Below are positions 63,929-64,000 of a DNA stretch of 64,000 nucleotides, one piece after another (positions within the stretch are counted from its first letter, which is position 1; each line of letters begins with the position of its first letter). The notes under the pieces were generated by a model. It was not told the origin of the DNA. It did not search any database and saw only the letters and a list, made by a program, of their open reading frames with translations. Source of the stretch: Bacillota bacterium (GTDB lineage: Bacteria > Bacillota > SHA-98 > Ch115); contig JABLXA010000007.1 of NCBI GenBank assembly GCA_013178415.1, positions 62,001 through 126,000 on the forward strand, in the 5' to 3' direction. A program made the position numbers and the translations under genes.

Positions 63929-64000
63929 AAGCATGCCTCCCTATGCTATAGATCGCCATGTCCGGGATCGGAAGGTAACATCGCCATACAGCCGCGCAGT

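Noticed and set aside
1-64000. CRISPR array or cas genes
   Set aside because: Direct repeats seen (25084-25620, 33625-33660, 57992-58040) are palindromic, coding or microsatellite in nature, with no regular spacers and no cas genes.

Overview
The window looks like a chromosomal segment of a Gram-positive-type anaerobe (Bacillota/Clostridia or a nearby deep branch). This rests on strong AGGAGG-type ribosome sites, frequent TTG and GTG starts, an RpiR regulator, a thioredoxin-type ArsC, IS110 and ISKra4-like elements and an HK97-type Siphovirus-like packaging module. No rRNA or taxonomic marker is present. The one solute-binding protein has a plain signal peptide without an obvious lipobox, so a diderm Firmicute cannot be excluded.

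Layout. 1-9.5 kb: housekeeping and DNA repair on + (valS, cut by the window edge, nth, an EndoQ-like PHP nuclease, a very long Lhr-type helicase). 10.2-11.4 kb: decayed IS110 element. 11.5-18.0 kb: a compact, apparently uncharacterised RiPP locus. It has two paralogous 50- and 46-residue Cys-rich precursors, a radical SAM/SPASM protein with a PqqD-like N-terminus, a JAMM/MPN metalloprotease, an ABC exporter without a peptidase domain and a GT-B glycosyltransferase translationally coupled to it. A transposase scrap and tRNA-Arg(CCG) close this island. 18.6-27.6 kb: membrane and cell-wall genes, including an amidase interrupted by an in-frame TAG at the catalytic motif, plus an oxidoreductase, an array of palindromic repeats, an MFS transporter and a truncated VCBS-type protein.

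28.1-44.35 kb: a 16.2-kb element integrated in the 3' end of tRNA-Arg(CCU), bounded by a perfect 45-bp direct repeat. It carries an integrase, an excisionase-like HTH, a primase-helicase, terminase, portal, protease-capsid, head-tail connector genes and regulators, but no tail, lysis or holin genes. This is the architecture of a capsid-forming phage-inducible chromosomal island. Right of it lie the remains of at least one older tRNA-Arg integration and an IS21-like scrap.

46-53.8 kb (- strand): a decaying amino-sugar/sialic-acid-like catabolic region. It holds a UroD-family methyltransferase with a frameshift, a wrecked ROK kinase, a NanE tail, a GH67/GH20-like protein, an alpha/alpha-barrel protein with a TAG stop, a TIGR04076 protein, an orphan solute-binding protein and an RpiR regulator. 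54-58.8 kb: two transposases (one wrecked) and a broken arsenic island (ArsP-like scrap, arsR, arsC, frameshifted and truncated acr3). 58.7-64 kb: an inhibitory-type serpin whose end runs antisense into the acr3 remnant, and a heterodimeric ABC exporter pair.

In working terms, the RiPP genes form a plausible pathway: leader binding, Cys crosslinking by radical SAM chemistry, leader removal, glycosylation and export. The tailless element could make its own small capsids and package itself. Much of the rest of the right half is decaying.
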